A stretch of 64,000 bases of DNA from Mycobacterium sp. 1245111.1 (GCF_001673405.1 NZ_LZLV01000145.1:25452-89451), one strand, 5' to 3'. Shown: positions 53,671-62,667, numbered from the stretch's first letter. A program made the numbers and translations. The notes: generated by a model from the letters alone, not told the origin.

Positions 53671-55077
53671 GTGACCGATAGCGCCGACCTGCGGCTACAC
53701 GACACGGCAACCGGTGCCGTCCGTGACTTTGTTCCGCTGCGGCCAGGGCACGTTTCCATCTACCTCTGCGGCGCCACCGTGCAGGGACTGCCGCATATCG
53801 GCCACGTGCGCAGCGGGGTGGCGTTCGACATCCTGCGGCGCTGGCTGACGGCGCGGGGCTGCGACGTCGCGTTCGTCCGCAACGTCACCGACATCGACGA
53901 CAAGATCCTGAACAAGGCCGCCGCCGCGGGCCGGCCGTGGTGGGAATGGGCGGCCACCTACGAGCGGGCGTTTTCCGCTGCCTACGACGCGCTCGGCGTG
54001 TTGCCTCCTTCGGTCGAGCCGCGGGCCACCGGCCACATCACGCAGATGGTGGAACTGATCGAGCGCCTGATCGAGTCCGGCAACGCGTACGAGGGTTGCG
54101 GCGACGTCTACTTCGACGTGAAGAGCTACCCGGAATACGGCCGGCTGTCCGGACACAAGATCGAGGACGTCCACCAAGGTGAGGGGGTGGCCACCGGCAA
54201 GCGTGACGAGCGCGACTTCACGCTGTGGAAGGGCGCCAAGCCCGGTGAGCCGTCGTGGCCCACGCCGTGGGGGCGTGGCCGACCGGGCTGGCATACCGAA
54301 TGCGTGGCGATGGCACGCGAGTACCTGGGTCCTGAGTTCGATATCCATTGTGGCGGAATGGATTTGGTTTTCCCGCATCACGAGAACGAGATCGCGCAGA
54401 GCCACGCGGCCGGCGACACGTTCGCCCGGTACTGGCTGCACAACGGCTGGGTCACCCTCGGCGGCGAGAAGATGAGCAAGTCGCTGGGCAACGTGCTGGC
54501 GATTCCGGCGATGCTGCAGCGCGTGCGCGCCGCCGAGCTGCGCTACTACCTGGGCAGTGCCCACTACCGGTCGATGCTGGAGTTCTCCGAGGCGGCGTTG
54601 AAGGACGCGGTCAACGCGTACGTCGGGATCGAGGAGTTCTTGCATCGGGTGCGTACCAGGGTCGGTGCCGTCGAGCCGGGCGAGTGGACGCCACGGTTCG
54701 CCGACGCCCTCAACGACGACTTGGCGGTGCCGACGGCGCTGGCCGAAGTGCACCGCACGCGCGCCGACGGCAACCGCGCGCTCGATGCCGGCGACCACGA
54801 CGCCGCGCTGGCCGCTGCCGGATCGATCCGGTCGATGATGGGCATTCTCGGCTGCGATCCGCTCGATGAGCGGTGGGAAACGCGCGACGAGACGTCGGCC
54901 GCGCTCGGGGCCGTCGACGTGCTGGTGCGCGCCGAGTTGGAACGACGCCAACAGGCTCGGGCGCAACGTGATTGGAAGCTCGCCGACGAGATCCGGGATC
55001 GGCTCAAAGATGCCGGGATCGAGGTCACCGATACCGGCGACGGCCCGCAGTGGTCGCTGGAATCCGATGGCCGGTAA
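53671..55077 (+). CDS. cysS: Cysteinyl-tRNA synthetase
   Basis: A 468-residue class I synthetase. The first zinc Cys is in YLCGATVQGLPHIGHVRSGV with the HIGH signature. The other zinc ligands are near WHTECVAMA and HCGGMDLVFPHHENE. KMSKS is in GEKMSKSLGNV. The C-terminal helical bundle and tRNA-binding end are complete. I start at the GTG at 53671, which follows the leaderless box; the frame is open to 53602 but without support. It overlaps rlmB by 11 bp. Confidence 0.97.
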   Translation: MTDSADLRLHDTATGAVRDFVPLRPGHVSIYLCGATVQGLPHIGHVRSGVAFDILRRWLTARGCDVAFVRNVTDIDDKILNKAAAAGRPWWEWAATYERAFSAAYDALGVLPPSVEPRATGHITQMVELIERLIESGNAYEGCGDVYFDVKSYPEYGRLSGHKIEDVHQGEGVATGKRDERDFTLWKGAKPGEPSWPTPWGRGRPGWHTECVAMAREYLGPEFDIHCGGMDLVFPHHENEIAQSHAAGDTFARYWLHNGWVTLGGEKMSKSLGNVLAIPAMLQRVRAAELRYYLGSAHYRSMLEFSEAALKDAVNAYVGIEEFLHRVRTRVGAVEPGEWTPRFADALNDDLAVPTALAEVHRTRADGNRALDAGDHDAALAAAGSIRSMMGILGCDPLDERWETRDETSAALGAVDVLVRAELERRQQARAQRDWKLADEIRDRLKDAGIEVTDTGDGPQWSLESDGR

Positions 55078-55996
55078 CTCGCAGCGGCGCGGCGCGATCC
55101 GCAAGACGTCCAAGAAAGGCCCGACCGTCGGCTCCGGCGGTCAACGACGTCGCGGGTTGGAAGGTCGCGGCGCCACGCCACCCGCGCATATGCGGCCCAA
55201 CCATCCCGCCGCCAAGAAGGCCAAGGCGCAGGCCCGCCGCCCGGCAAAGCGCAAAGATGACGGCGCCGAAACCGTGTTGGGACGCAACCCGGTGCTGGAA
55301 TGCCTGCGCGCCGGAGTTCCGGCGACCGCGCTGTATGTCGCGCTCGGCGCCCAGGCCGACGAGCGACTCAGCGAATCCGTCACGCTGGCAGCCGATTCCG
55401 GTATCGCGATCCTGGAAGTGCCGCGCACCGACTTGGATCGGATGACCACCAATGGTTTGCATCAGGGCATCGCACTGCAAGTCCCGCCGTACAACTACCT
55501 GCATCCCGATGATCTGCTCAAGGCGGCGCTGAACAATCCGCCTGCGCTGCTGGTCGCCCTGGACAACATCTCCGATCCGCGAAATCTCGGCGCGATCGTC
55601 CGCTCGGTCGCCGCGTTCGGCGGTCACGGGGTGCTGATTCCGGAGCGGCGGTCGGCCTCGGTGACCGCCGTCGCCTGGCGAACCAGTGCCGGTGCGGCCG
55701 CCCGGATTCCGGTCTCGCGCGCCACCAATCTCAATCGGACACTGAAGGATTGGGCTGACAAAGGCCTGCAGCTCGTCGGGCTTGACGCCGAAGGTGACAC
55801 GGTCGTCGACGATGTGGACGGCGCAGGACCGATCGTCGTCGTGGTGGGATCCGAGGGCAAAGGACTGTCTCGGCTGGTACGGCAGAGCTGTGACGCGGTG
55901 GTGTCTATTCCGATGGCCGGCCCAACCGAGTCGTTGAATGCATCGGTCGCCGCCGGAGTGGTGTTGGCCGAAATCGCCCGGCAACGACGCCGCTAG
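55067..55996 (+). CDS. rlmB: 23S rRNA 2'-O-methyltransferase, RlmB/SpoU family
   Basis: A 309-residue SPOUT-class methyltransferase. A long basic N-terminal extension of about 60 residues (Arg/Lys/Gly-rich) precedes the substrate-binding domain (VLGRNPVLECLRAG). The knotted domain has motif 1 DNISDPRNLGAIVRS, motif 2 VVVVGSEGKGLSRLV and motif 3 IPMAGPTESLNASVAAGV. It likely methylates the ribose of a 23S rRNA guanosine using SAM. It corresponds to Rv3579c. Translationally linked to cysS by overlap. Confidence 0.92.
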   Translation: MAGNSQRRGAIRKTSKKGPTVGSGGQRRRGLEGRGATPPAHMRPNHPAAKKAKAQARRPAKRKDDGAETVLGRNPVLECLRAGVPATALYVALGAQADERLSESVTLAADSGIAILEVPRTDLDRMTTNGLHQGIALQVPPYNYLHPDDLLKAALNNPPALLVALDNISDPRNLGAIVRSVAAFGGHGVLIPERRSASVTAVAWRTSAGAAARIPVSRATNLNRTLKDWADKGLQLVGLDAEGDTVVDDVDGAGPIVVVVGSEGKGLSRLVRQSCDAVVSIPMAGPTESLNASVAAGVVLAEIARQRRR

Positions 55997-56002
55997 CGAA
56001 GG

Positions 56003-56500
56003 ATGGACCGGATGCGCGACCACAAGATTCACGCCGCAACCGGAGTCTTCGCGGTCTACACCGCAGGCATGCTTGTTCTGGAACGCCGGATGCGGGCCAC
56101 CGGCGGCCCGGGAATCATCGCATTTGAGTTGGCCGGCAGCGGTTTTCGCGCCGAACAGATCATGGCGCAGTGGGGGCGAGACGGCCAGCGGGCGGCACGT
56201 ACGTCGATGTGGCTGGACTTCGGATACATGACGACCTACGGCGTCCTTGTGGCGCTGCTGATCGAGCGTGCACGACGTCGGTGGGGGCATCCGCGCGCGC
56301 TCACATCCGCCGCGTTGGTGGCCGTCGCCGGTGATGCGATCGAAGGCGTCTCGCTGATCAAGGTCCTCGACCGCGACCGCGTCGACCTTCACGCGCGCCG
56401 CGCGCGGGGAGCCGCCCTGGGGAAATTCGCGGCGCTGGTCGGCGCGCTCGGCTACGTCGTGGCCGAGGCCGCGCGCCCGCTATTTTCCAGAATCCGGTGA
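56003..56500 (+). CDS. Small membrane protein of unknown function
   Basis: A 165-residue protein with three or four hydrophobic stretches (about 12-28, 68-88, 98-120, 138-158) separated by Arg-rich loops. No motif was recognised. The ATG at 56003 or the ATG at 56012 may start it. It lies 6 bp after rlmB and may be co-transcribed. Its end overlaps the end of the convergent TetR gene by 21 bp. Confidence 0.7.
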   Translation: MDRMRDHKIHAATGVFAVYTAGMLVLERRMRATGGPGIIAFELAGSGFRAEQIMAQWGRDGQRAARTSMWLDFGYMTTYGVLVALLIERARRRWGHPRALTSAALVAVAGDAIEGVSLIKVLDRDRVDLHARRARGAALGKFAALVGALGYVVAEAARPLFSRIR

Positions 56501-57127
56501 AACTGGTTGCCGAACAAGGTATCTAGTGAGCAGGCTGACGATCTCGTCTTCGAGTTGTTGCGGGTCGGCCGGATCCGGCGATGCGATCAGCCGGTGCACG
56601 AGCGACTCGATGGTGGTCACGACGACGCGGGCGCTGAGTCGGCCATTGGCCTGCACGGCCGAATGGCTGTCGAGCAGCCCGGCGGTGGCGTCGACCATCG
56701 ACTCCTCCAAATCATGCAGCCGCGCAAGGAAAGCCGGCGCCCGCGGCGCTTCTTCGAACAGCACCCGGTGCAATCGCGGGTTATCGCGATGATTGTCGAT
56801 GGTGGCCCTGACGACGACGCGTAGCGCCGCGTCGAGTTGCTCTGGCAGACCTTCGGCCAATCGCTTGCCGAGCAACTCGGCTCCGGCGTCGACGTGGGCC
56901 TCCATCAGGGCGCGCAGGATCGCATCCTTATTCGGAAAGTATTGATACAGCGAGCCGATGGAGACCTCGGCGCACTCGGCGATGCGGTTGGTTGTCCCGG
57001 CCGAGTAGCCGTATTCGCCAAAAATGTGAGCCGCCGCATCGAGGATGCGCTGCCGGGTGTGTGCCGCGCGGTCCTGTGTCGGCTGCTTGCGGGGCTGAAA
57101 GCGGTCTGGCGGAGCGATGGCGTCCAC
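56480..57127 (-). CDS. TetR-family transcriptional regulator
   Basis: A 215-residue regulator. The helix-turn-helix lies at about residues 20-66: RQRILDAAAHIFGEYGYSAG, then TTNRIAECAEVSIGSLYQYF and PNKDAILRAL, the standard TetR pattern. The C-terminal ligand domain is alpha-helical and non-diagnostic. The start is a GTG. It is divergent from the SRPBCC gene with 76 bp between, so it probably controls that gene and itself; no clear palindromic operator was seen. Confidence 0.92.
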   Translation of the reverse strand: MDAIAPPDRFQPRKQPTQDRAAHTRQRILDAAAHIFGEYGYSAGTTNRIAECAEVSIGSLYQYFPNKDAILRALMEAHVDAGAELLGKRLAEGLPEQLDAALRVVVRATIDNHRDNPRLHRVLFEEAPRAPAFLARLHDLEESMVDATAGLLDSHSAVQANGRLSARVVVTTIESLVHRLIASPDPADPQQLEDEIVSLLTRYLVRQPVSPDSGK

Positions 57128-57203
57128 CTCCGGAAAAGCGAGTAGTCAGGCCATATCTCGGCCCGCAGAATGAGCGCACCTTAACACTTTCGAGGAGCTA
57201 CCG

Positions 57204-57677
57204 ATGCGGACAATCCAGCTGCAGACAACCTTGCCGACCAGCGCAGATCGGGTATGGCGGGCAATGCAATCCCCGGTCACCTTCCTCTACGTCTGCAAAG
57301 GCCTGTTCGGTGTGCCGGCCCTGGCCGGGCGGTCCGAGCCGTTGCAAGCCGGCGAATGCGGCACCGGCTGGCTGATCGCCTTTCACGTCGTCCCGGCCTA
57401 CCGGCACACCATCGAAGTCATCGACGTCGACGAGGCGCAGCGGACGATCCGAACCCATGAGCACGGCGGGGTGCTGCGCGCGTGGAACCACACGCTGCGG
57501 GTCGAACCGGTCGACGCTCAAACCTGCCGCTATTTTGACACCGTCGAGATCGACGCGCGCCCGATTACGGCCCTCGTCGCAGCCTTGGCGGTCGGTATCT
57601 TCCGGTATCGGCAGCGACGCTGGCGCAAGCTCGTTCGTCGACACTTGCTACCGCAGGGGCCGACCTACGCAAGCTAG
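57204..57677 (+). CDS. SRPBCC (START-like) family protein
   Basis: A 157-residue helix-grip protein; TLPTSADRVWRAMQSPVTFL at the N-terminus is the typical entry to the lipid-binding cavity, and the C-terminal helix is Arg-rich (FRYRQRRWRKLVRR). Such proteins bind hydrophobic ligands or act as cyclases/dehydratases; the substrate is unknown. A GAGGAG site precedes the ATG. Divergent TetR regulator upstream; a secreted glycerophosphodiesterase follows after 10 bp. Confidence 0.82.
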   Translation: MRTIQLQTTLPTSADRVWRAMQSPVTFLYVCKGLFGVPALAGRSEPLQAGECGTGWLIAFHVVPAYRHTIEVIDVDEAQRTIRTHEHGGVLRAWNHTLRVEPVDAQTCRYFDTVEIDARPITALVAALAVGIFRYRQRRWRKLVRRHLLPQGPTYAS

Positions 57678-57680
57678 CCT
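57675..57680 (+). promoter_or_regulatory. -10 box of the glycerophosphodiesterase gene, leaderless arrangement
   Basis: TAGCCT overlaps the stop of the SRPBCC gene and is followed by seven nt and GTG at 57688, without a ribosome site. Confidence 0.5.
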
Positions 57681-57687
57681 GGTTCGC

Positions 57688-58614
57688 GTGCTGGCCCGGC
57701 TGATGTTCGCGTCGATCACGGTAACCGCCGCCGTCCTGGCGCCGACTGCCTCCGCGGATGCGGTCGACTTCGATGTGGTGGCGCATCGAGGCGGCCCGGG
57801 TGACAGGTACATCGGCGAGTCGCTGCCGGCATTCGCGAACGCGCTCGAAACCGGCGTCAGCACTCTGGAACTCGACATCGGGATCACCAAGGATCGGCAG
57901 CCGGTGGTCTGGCACGACGAGTTCATCGACCCCGCGAAATGCGCCGACACGGGTCCGGCGGTCGTCGGCGATCCGCAGTACCCCTATGTAGGTAAGCTCG
58001 TCCACGAGCTCACGCTGGCCCAGCTCCGAACGTTGGACTGCGGCAGCACGATTGCCGTGCTGCCCGAGGTGTTCGCCGTGGCCGACCTATACGGAGCCGA
58101 TGTGCGCTACGACATCGAAACGAAGGTCGACGCCGAACAGCCCTCTCGTACTGCGCCTCCCGCGACGTTTGTCGACGTGATCATGAATGCCGTTCGGGCG
58201 GCGGGCAGGGTCGACCAGGTGGAGATCGAAAGCTTCGACTGGCGCGCCTTGCCGTTGGTGCACCGAGCTGAGCCGTCGATTCCATTGGTGGCCTTGTGGA
58301 ATCAACAGACCTGGGCACCGGGGTCGCCTTGGCTGGCCGGCGTCAACCCTGCCGAGGTCGGGGACGCCGTCACCGGCGCCACCCGGGTCGGCGCGACGAT
58401 CCTCTCACCGGACTACTCGTTGGTCGACCGGGCCTTCGTCGACCGCGCGCACTCGTCGGCGCTCAAAGTCCTTCCCTGGACGGTGGACAACCCCGACGAC
58501 ATGCGGGCTCAGATCGACGACGGGGTCGACGGCCTCATCACCAACTATCCCGCCGTGCTGAGGGGCGTGCTCGCCGAACGAGGCATGCCGTTGCCGCCCG
58601 CCTATCGCCGCTAG
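57688..58614 (+). CDS. Secreted glycerophosphodiester phosphodiesterase
   Basis: A 308-residue exported GDPD. The signal peptide ends near ASADA (residue 25). The catalytic motif VAHRGG has His33 and Arg34. STLELDIGITKDRQPVVWHDEF supplies the metal-binding Glu and Asp and the second His. IETKVDAEQP, and the C-terminal LPWTVDNPDDM and GVDGLITNYP blocks complete the TIM barrel. It releases glycerol-3-phosphate from glycerophosphodiesters outside the cell. The GTG at 57688 fits both the signal peptide and the -10 box. Its stop shares a CTAG with the convergent transporter. Confidence 0.92.
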   Translation: MLARLMFASITVTAAVLAPTASADAVDFDVVAHRGGPGDRYIGESLPAFANALETGVSTLELDIGITKDRQPVVWHDEFIDPAKCADTGPAVVGDPQYPYVGKLVHELTLAQLRTLDCGSTIAVLPEVFAVADLYGADVRYDIETKVDAEQPSRTAPPATFVDVIMNAVRAAGRVDQVEIESFDWRALPLVHRAEPSIPLVALWNQQTWAPGSPWLAGVNPAEVGDAVTGATRVGATILSPDYSLVDRAFVDRAHSSALKVLPWTVDNPDDMRAQIDDGVDGLITNYPAVLRGVLAERGMPLPPAYRR

Positions 58615-59852
58615 ATACCGAGCAGTCGACCCACCGCCCACAACGCCAGCACCGCCATCACCAGGGATGTGGGCACCGTGAACAACCCGAGCCGGGTGTA
58701 CTCGCTGACGCTGGCGGACACGTCGTAGCGACGTAACACGCTGCGCCACAGCAGGTTTGACAGGGACCCAACATAGGTCAAGTTCGGGCCGATGTTGACG
58801 CCGATCAACACGGCCAGCACCGCGGCCGGGCCGGTCGGTGCCACCAGCGGCACCAGGACCAGTGTCGCTGGCAGGTTGTTGGCAATGTTGGCCAGCACGG
58901 CGGCCAGCGCGGCGTAGCCGAGCAGGGCGAGCAGCCCGGAGCCGGAGGGCATCAACGCGCCCATCCGCTCGGACACCCCGTTGCGCATCACCGCCTGCAC
59001 GACCACGCCCAGCGCGAGCACGAAGACCAGAAACGGCACGTTGACCGCACTCACGATTTCAACCGCCGAGGTGCGCCGGCTCGCGAGGTTGCGTATCCCG
59101 AGCACCATGGCGCCTGCCAGCGCGGCCCAGGCCGGCGCCAACCCGACCGCTTCGGCGATGACGAAACCTGCCAGGGTCAGCGCCACCACCACCAACGCGA
59201 ACACCGGCGTCCGGGGCGCAGATTCGTCCTCCTGAGGTTCCGGCGGCACATCGAGATCGCGACGAAAGAACACGCGGAAAACCACGTAGACGGTGCCCAC
59301 CGCGGCCAGCCACGGCAGCGTCATCAGCACGGTGAACTTGAAGAACGAAAGCTTCGCCGCGTTAAAGGCAAGCAGATTGGTCAGATTCGACACCGGAAGC
59401 AACAGCGATGCGGCATTGGCCAAGTGCGCTGTGGCGTAGGCGTGCGGCCGCACCGGCGCGCACAGTCGCCGGACCGTCGTCAACACCACCGGCGTGAGCA
59501 GCACGACCGTCGCGTCCAGACTCAGCGCCGCGGTGATGATCGCCGCGATCACGAACACCTGTCCCAACAGCCGTCGTGAGCCGACGCGGCCACGCGCCAT
59601 TGCGGCCCCGGCCGCCTCGAACAGGCCCTCGTCGTCACACATCTTGGCCAGCACCAGCACAGCACCCAGGAAAGCGACGACCGGCAGCAGTCGCCCGGCC
59701 TCGACCGCCGCGTCGTGCATCGAGATGGCGCCGACCGCGATCAGCAGAACCACCGCCGGCACCGCCGCGATCGCCTCCGGCCAGCCCCTCGGGCGGGCAA
59801 CCGCGAACGCCAGCACAGCCGCCAGCGACACAACCGCCAGAAGAAGCGTCAA
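58611..59852 (-). CDS. ArsB/NhaD-type anion permease (ArsB2-like)
   Basis: A 413-residue transporter with about eleven hydrophobic segments, of the ion-transporter superfamily that includes ArsB and SLC13-type carriers. Hallmarks are SLDATVVLLTPVVLT near 110, NAASLLLPVSNLTNLLAFN near 145 and NIANNLPATLVLVPL near 330. The counterpart is Rv3578 (ArsB2). Arsenite export is only one option; with PxpA and a lactonase-like protein upstream, an organic anion is also possible. The TTG start gives a TTGA overlap with the upstream stop. No arsR or arsC is nearby. Confidence 0.88.
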   Translation of the reverse strand: MTLLLAVVSLAAVLAFAVARPRGWPEAIAAVPAVVLLIAVGAISMHDAAVEAGRLLPVVAFLGAVLVLAKMCDDEGLFEAAGAAMARGRVGSRRLLGQVFVIAAIITAALSLDATVVLLTPVVLTTVRRLCAPVRPHAYATAHLANAASLLLPVSNLTNLLAFNAAKLSFFKFTVLMTLPWLAAVGTVYVVFRVFFRRDLDVPPEPQEDESAPRTPVFALVVVALTLAGFVIAEAVGLAPAWAALAGAMVLGIRNLASRRTSAVEIVSAVNVPFLVFVLALGVVVQAVMRNGVSERMGALMPSGSGLLALLGYAALAAVLANIANNLPATLVLVPLVAPTGPAAVLAVLIGVNIGPNLTYVGSLSNLLWRSVLRRYDVSASVSEYTRLGLFTVPTSLVMAVLALWAVGRLLGI

Positions 59853-60781
59853 ATTCGAACCCAGGGGTCTTCGCGCCGCCACACCGTCGGCATCTCCAGC
59901 GCGACGCCGTCGCGTTCGGCCAGTCCACTCAGGACGCGCATCGACGCGTCCAAGTCGTCGGCCACATACGGCAAGGCTCGCAACGGCTTTGACAGTGGGC
60001 GGAAGAAGTCGTCCCAGTGCACCAGGACCGCGCGGCGTGCTCCGACGGTCTGCACCGTCTCCGACCAGTAGTCGGTGATGTACGACTCCGGTTGCACGCC
60101 GAGTTGTCCGACACCGAGATAGACGACATCGGCCCGCTGGCCGCTCAGTGTGCCTTTCACGAAGCCTGCGCTGCCCTGGATCAGCAGCCGTCGGTCCGAC
60201 GGTCGGTGATGGACGAACGTCGACCAGGCCTCGCCGCACCGGTAGGCCGCCGCCCTCACCGGTGGGACAACCGGCTGATCGATGGTGCCGGGAAACCGGT
60301 CCGGCGGGCTGTGCCGCGACCCGACCAGGGTTATGTCGAAGGGGCCCAGCCGAATTGGCGAACTAGATTCGGCCACCACCAGGCGGTGATCGCCGAGGCC
60401 GTGCCCGCGGCCGACATTCGCCGCGGACTCGCCGCCGACCAGCCGGGCGCCGGTGCGGTCGGCCACGAGAGCGGAATCCAGCGCATGGTCGAAATGGGTA
60501 TGCACCGGGACGACCGCCTCCAGACGCTTGACCCCGACCCGCGCGAGAGATCCATCCACCCGGGCGGGTGACGGCGCTACCTTGCCCAGTCCAACGCGTG
60601 CCAGGCTGGGACGGGAAAAGAAGCCATCGGTCATCAGCGCCGAAGATCCGTCGTCGATCAGCAGCGTCGAGACGCCCAGCCACGTCACCGTCAGCGGCGC
60701 ACCGGAGCTGGCGGCCGGCACGCTGAATCGGTGCGCATGCCGCGCAAGGTCCGGACGCCCGGGGCGCAGCCGCATCAGCAA
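59849..60781 (-). CDS. Metallo-beta-lactamase-fold hydrolase, UlaG-like
   Basis: A 310-residue MBL-fold protein. The metal motif is HTHFDHALDS (HxHxDH) near residue 93. The N-terminal VTWLGVSTLLIDDGSSALMT and the following phosphate-type loop are as in UlaG/lactonase relatives; the later His ligands are likely in GSRHSPPD and VLVHWDDFF. Hydrolysis of a lactone, lactam or phosphodiester is possible. The counterpart is Rv3577. It overlaps pxpA upstream by 7 bp and arsB2 downstream by 4 bp. Confidence 0.88.
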   Translation of the reverse strand: MLMRLRPGRPDLARHAHRFSVPAASSGAPLTVTWLGVSTLLIDDGSSALMTDGFFSRPSLARVGLGKVAPSPARVDGSLARVGVKRLEAVVPVHTHFDHALDSALVADRTGARLVGGESAANVGRGHGLGDHRLVVAESSSPIRLGPFDITLVGSRHSPPDRFPGTIDQPVVPPVRAAAYRCGEAWSTFVHHRPSDRRLLIQGSAGFVKGTLSGQRADVVYLGVGQLGVQPESYITDYWSETVQTVGARRAVLVHWDDFFRPLSKPLRALPYVADDLDASMRVLSGLAERDGVALEMPTVWRREDPWVRI

Positions 60782-61533
60782 AACGCCTTCAGGTCAATGC
60801 CGTTGGCGGTCAGACGTTCACGGACCGTGGTCGCGATTCGTACCGCGCCCGGCGAATCGCCGTGCACGCACACCGATTCCACCTCCAACGTGACTTCGGA
60901 TCCGTCGCAGGCGGCGACGGTTCCCGACGTCACCATGGTCAGCACCCGGTCGGCAATCGCTTCCGGGTCGTCGAGCACCGCACCGGGCTCGCGCCGCGAG
61001 ACCAGTTGCCCGTCAGGTCGATAGGCGCGGTCGGCGAACGCCTCGCCCACCGTGCGTAGCCCACGCTCGGTGGCTTCGTCGAAAAACGCCGAGCCGGCCA
61101 AGCCCAGTACTGGCAGACCGGCGTCGACCGCGTGTACCGCAGCGGCGACGGCGGCGGCCTGCTCGCGGTTGGTCACGATCGTGTTGTACAGCGCCCCATG
61201 GGGTTTGACGTAGGACACCGTCGATCCTGCCGCCTGCGCCAGCCCGTGCAGGGCGCCGATCTGATAGACGACGTCGGCGAGCAGGTCGTCGTAAGTGGCG
61301 TCGACGAAGCGGCGGCCGAAACCGGCCAGGTCGCGGTAGCTGACCTGCGCGCCGATCCGCACTCCGCGCTCGGCGGCCAGTCGGCACACCGACAGCAGTC
61401 CCGCCGGGTCGCCGGCATGGAAGCCGCATGCGACGTTGGCGCTGGTGACGATGCCGAGCATGGCGTGGTCGTCGCCGAGTTGCCAGACGCCGAAGCCCTC
61501 GCCCAGGTCGGCGTTGAGGTCGATGCAGGCCAC
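60775..61533 (-). CDS. pxpA: 5-oxoprolinase subunit A (LamB/YcsF family)
   Basis: A 252-residue TIM-barrel-like protein of the LamB/YcsF family. CIDLNADLGEGFG at the N-terminus, SANVACGFHAGDP near 33, VKPHGALYN near 108 and VCVHGDSPGAV near 225 are all diagnostic. With PxpB and PxpC it cleaves 5-oxoproline to glutamate using ATP. Here pxpB and pxpC are not adjacent. It is first of a coupled operon with an MBL-fold protein and an anion permease, and divergent from a LacI regulator 60 bp away. Confidence 0.93.
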   Translation of the reverse strand: MACIDLNADLGEGFGVWQLGDDHAMLGIVTSANVACGFHAGDPAGLLSVCRLAAERGVRIGAQVSYRDLAGFGRRFVDATYDDLLADVVYQIGALHGLAQAAGSTVSYVKPHGALYNTIVTNREQAAAVAAAVHAVDAGLPVLGLAGSAFFDEATERGLRTVGEAFADRAYRPDGQLVSRREPGAVLDDPEAIADRVLTMVTSGTVAACDGSEVTLEVESVCVHGDSPGAVRIATTVRERLTANGIDLKAFC

Positions 61534-61580
61534 GTCGCTAGCTTAGCCGCCGAAAAACGGCTCACCCGGGCGATTCCCGG

Positions 61581-61586
61581 TACCCT
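61581..61586 (+). promoter_or_regulatory. -10 box of the LacI-family gene, leaderless arrangement
   Basis: TACCCT, seven nt, then ATG at 61594; no ribosome site. The pxpA start lies only 60 bp away on the other strand. A short inverted repeat (AGCCG/CGGCT, 61545-61562) lies between and is a weak operator candidate. Confidence 0.5.
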
Positions 61587-61593
61587 CACAGGC

Positions 61594-62667
61594 ATGAGCC
61601 CACTGCCGCGACGCCGGGCGACCCTGGCGTCGTTGGCGGCTGAGCTCAAGGTCTCTCGCACCACGATTTCGAATGCCTACAACCGGCCCGATCAGCTCTC
61701 GGACGCGCTGCGGGAACGGGTGCTCGCCACTGCGAAACGATTGGGCTATCCCGGACCCGACCCGGTGGCCCGATCGCTGCGGACCCGGCGGGCCGGTGCG
61801 GTCGGCCTGGTGATCACCGAACCGCTCACCTATTCCTTCAGCGATCCCGCAGCCCTGGATTTCGTTGCGGGACTTGCACAATCTTGCGAAGCGCGCGGGC
61901 AAGGGCTCCTGCTGGTGGCAGTCGGCCCCAGCCGCAGCGTCGCCGACGGCACGGCGTCGGTGCTCGCCGCCGGCGTCGACGGCTTCGTGGTCTACTCGGC
62001 GGCCGGCGACGACCCCTACCTGCAAGTGGTGTTGCAGCGACGGCTGCCGCTGGTGGTGGTAGACCAACCCAAAGACGTTCCCGGCGCGTCCTGGGTGGGG
62101 ATCGACGACCGGGCGGCGATGCGCAAGATGGCCGACTACGTGATCGGTCTGGGCCATCGCGAGATCGGGCTACTCACGATGCGATTGTTGCGCGATCGCC
62201 ATCAGGGTCTGGCCGACGCCAACCGCTTGGGCGCATCGACCTTTCATGTGCAGAGCGAACGTATCCACGGTGTCCGCGATTCGATGACAGCCGCCGGCCT
62301 CGACCCGGATTCGCTGACCGTCGTCGAAAGCCACGAGCACACCCCGGAATCCGGTGGTGTGGCCGCCCAGATCGCGCTCAAGGCCAACCCGCGGATTACC
62401 GCGCTGATGTGCACCGCCGACGTGCTCGCGGTGTCCGCCATGGATTATCTGCGCGCCAACGGCAAGTTCGCGCCAGGCCAGATGACGGTCACCGGCTTCG
62501 ACGGCGTGCCCGAGGCGATGAACCGCGGCCTGACCACGGTCGCGCAGCCAAGTCTCCAAAAGGGCCGTCGCGCAGGCGAACTCTTGCTTAGCGGGGATAT
62601 CAACCCGACCATCGAGATGCTCGACACCACGCTGATCCGCGGACGTACCGCCGGCCCGCCGGCCTGA
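61594..62667 (+). CDS. LacI/GalR-family transcriptional regulator
   Basis: A 357-residue regulator. The N-terminal helix-turn-helix and hinge (ATLASLAAELKVSRTTISNA, then YNRPDQLSD) run to about 60. The rest is a periplasmic-binding-protein-like effector domain (VGLVITEPLTYSFSDPAALD, SWVGIDDRAAMRKMADYVIG, MTVTGFDGVPEAMNRGLTTV). The counterpart is Rv3575c. The effector is unknown. Control of the divergent pxpA operon is a natural guess. It ends 4 bp from the end of convergent kstR, with both stops inside one palindrome. Confidence 0.92.
   Translation: MSPLPRRRATLASLAAELKVSRTTISNAYNRPDQLSDALRERVLATAKRLGYPGPDPVARSLRTRRAGAVGLVITEPLTYSFSDPAALDFVAGLAQSCEARGQGLLLVAVGPSRSVADGTASVLAAGVDGFVVYSAAGDDPYLQVVLQRRLPLVVVDQPKDVPGASWVGIDDRAAMRKMADYVIGLGHREIGLLTMRLLRDRHQGLADANRLGASTFHVQSERIHGVRDSMTAAGLDPDSLTVVESHEHTPESGGVAAQIALKANPRITALMCTADVLAVSAMDYLRANGKFAPGQMTVTGFDGVPEAMNRGLTTVAQPSLQKGRRAGELLLSGDINPTIEMLDTTLIRGRTAGPPA

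Noticed and set aside
53695..55113. A 472-codon minus-strand frame opposite cysS
   Set aside because: Shadow frame of a well-conserved synthetase gene; no ribosome site or recognisable domain.
57128..57203. TetR operator palindrome
   Set aside because: I looked for a 14-20 bp inverted repeat between the divergent genes and found none convincing by eye.
58611..59852. Arsenic-resistance operon
   Set aside because: The permease is ArsB-like, but no arsR, arsC or acr3 gene is nearby and the operon partners point elsewhere.
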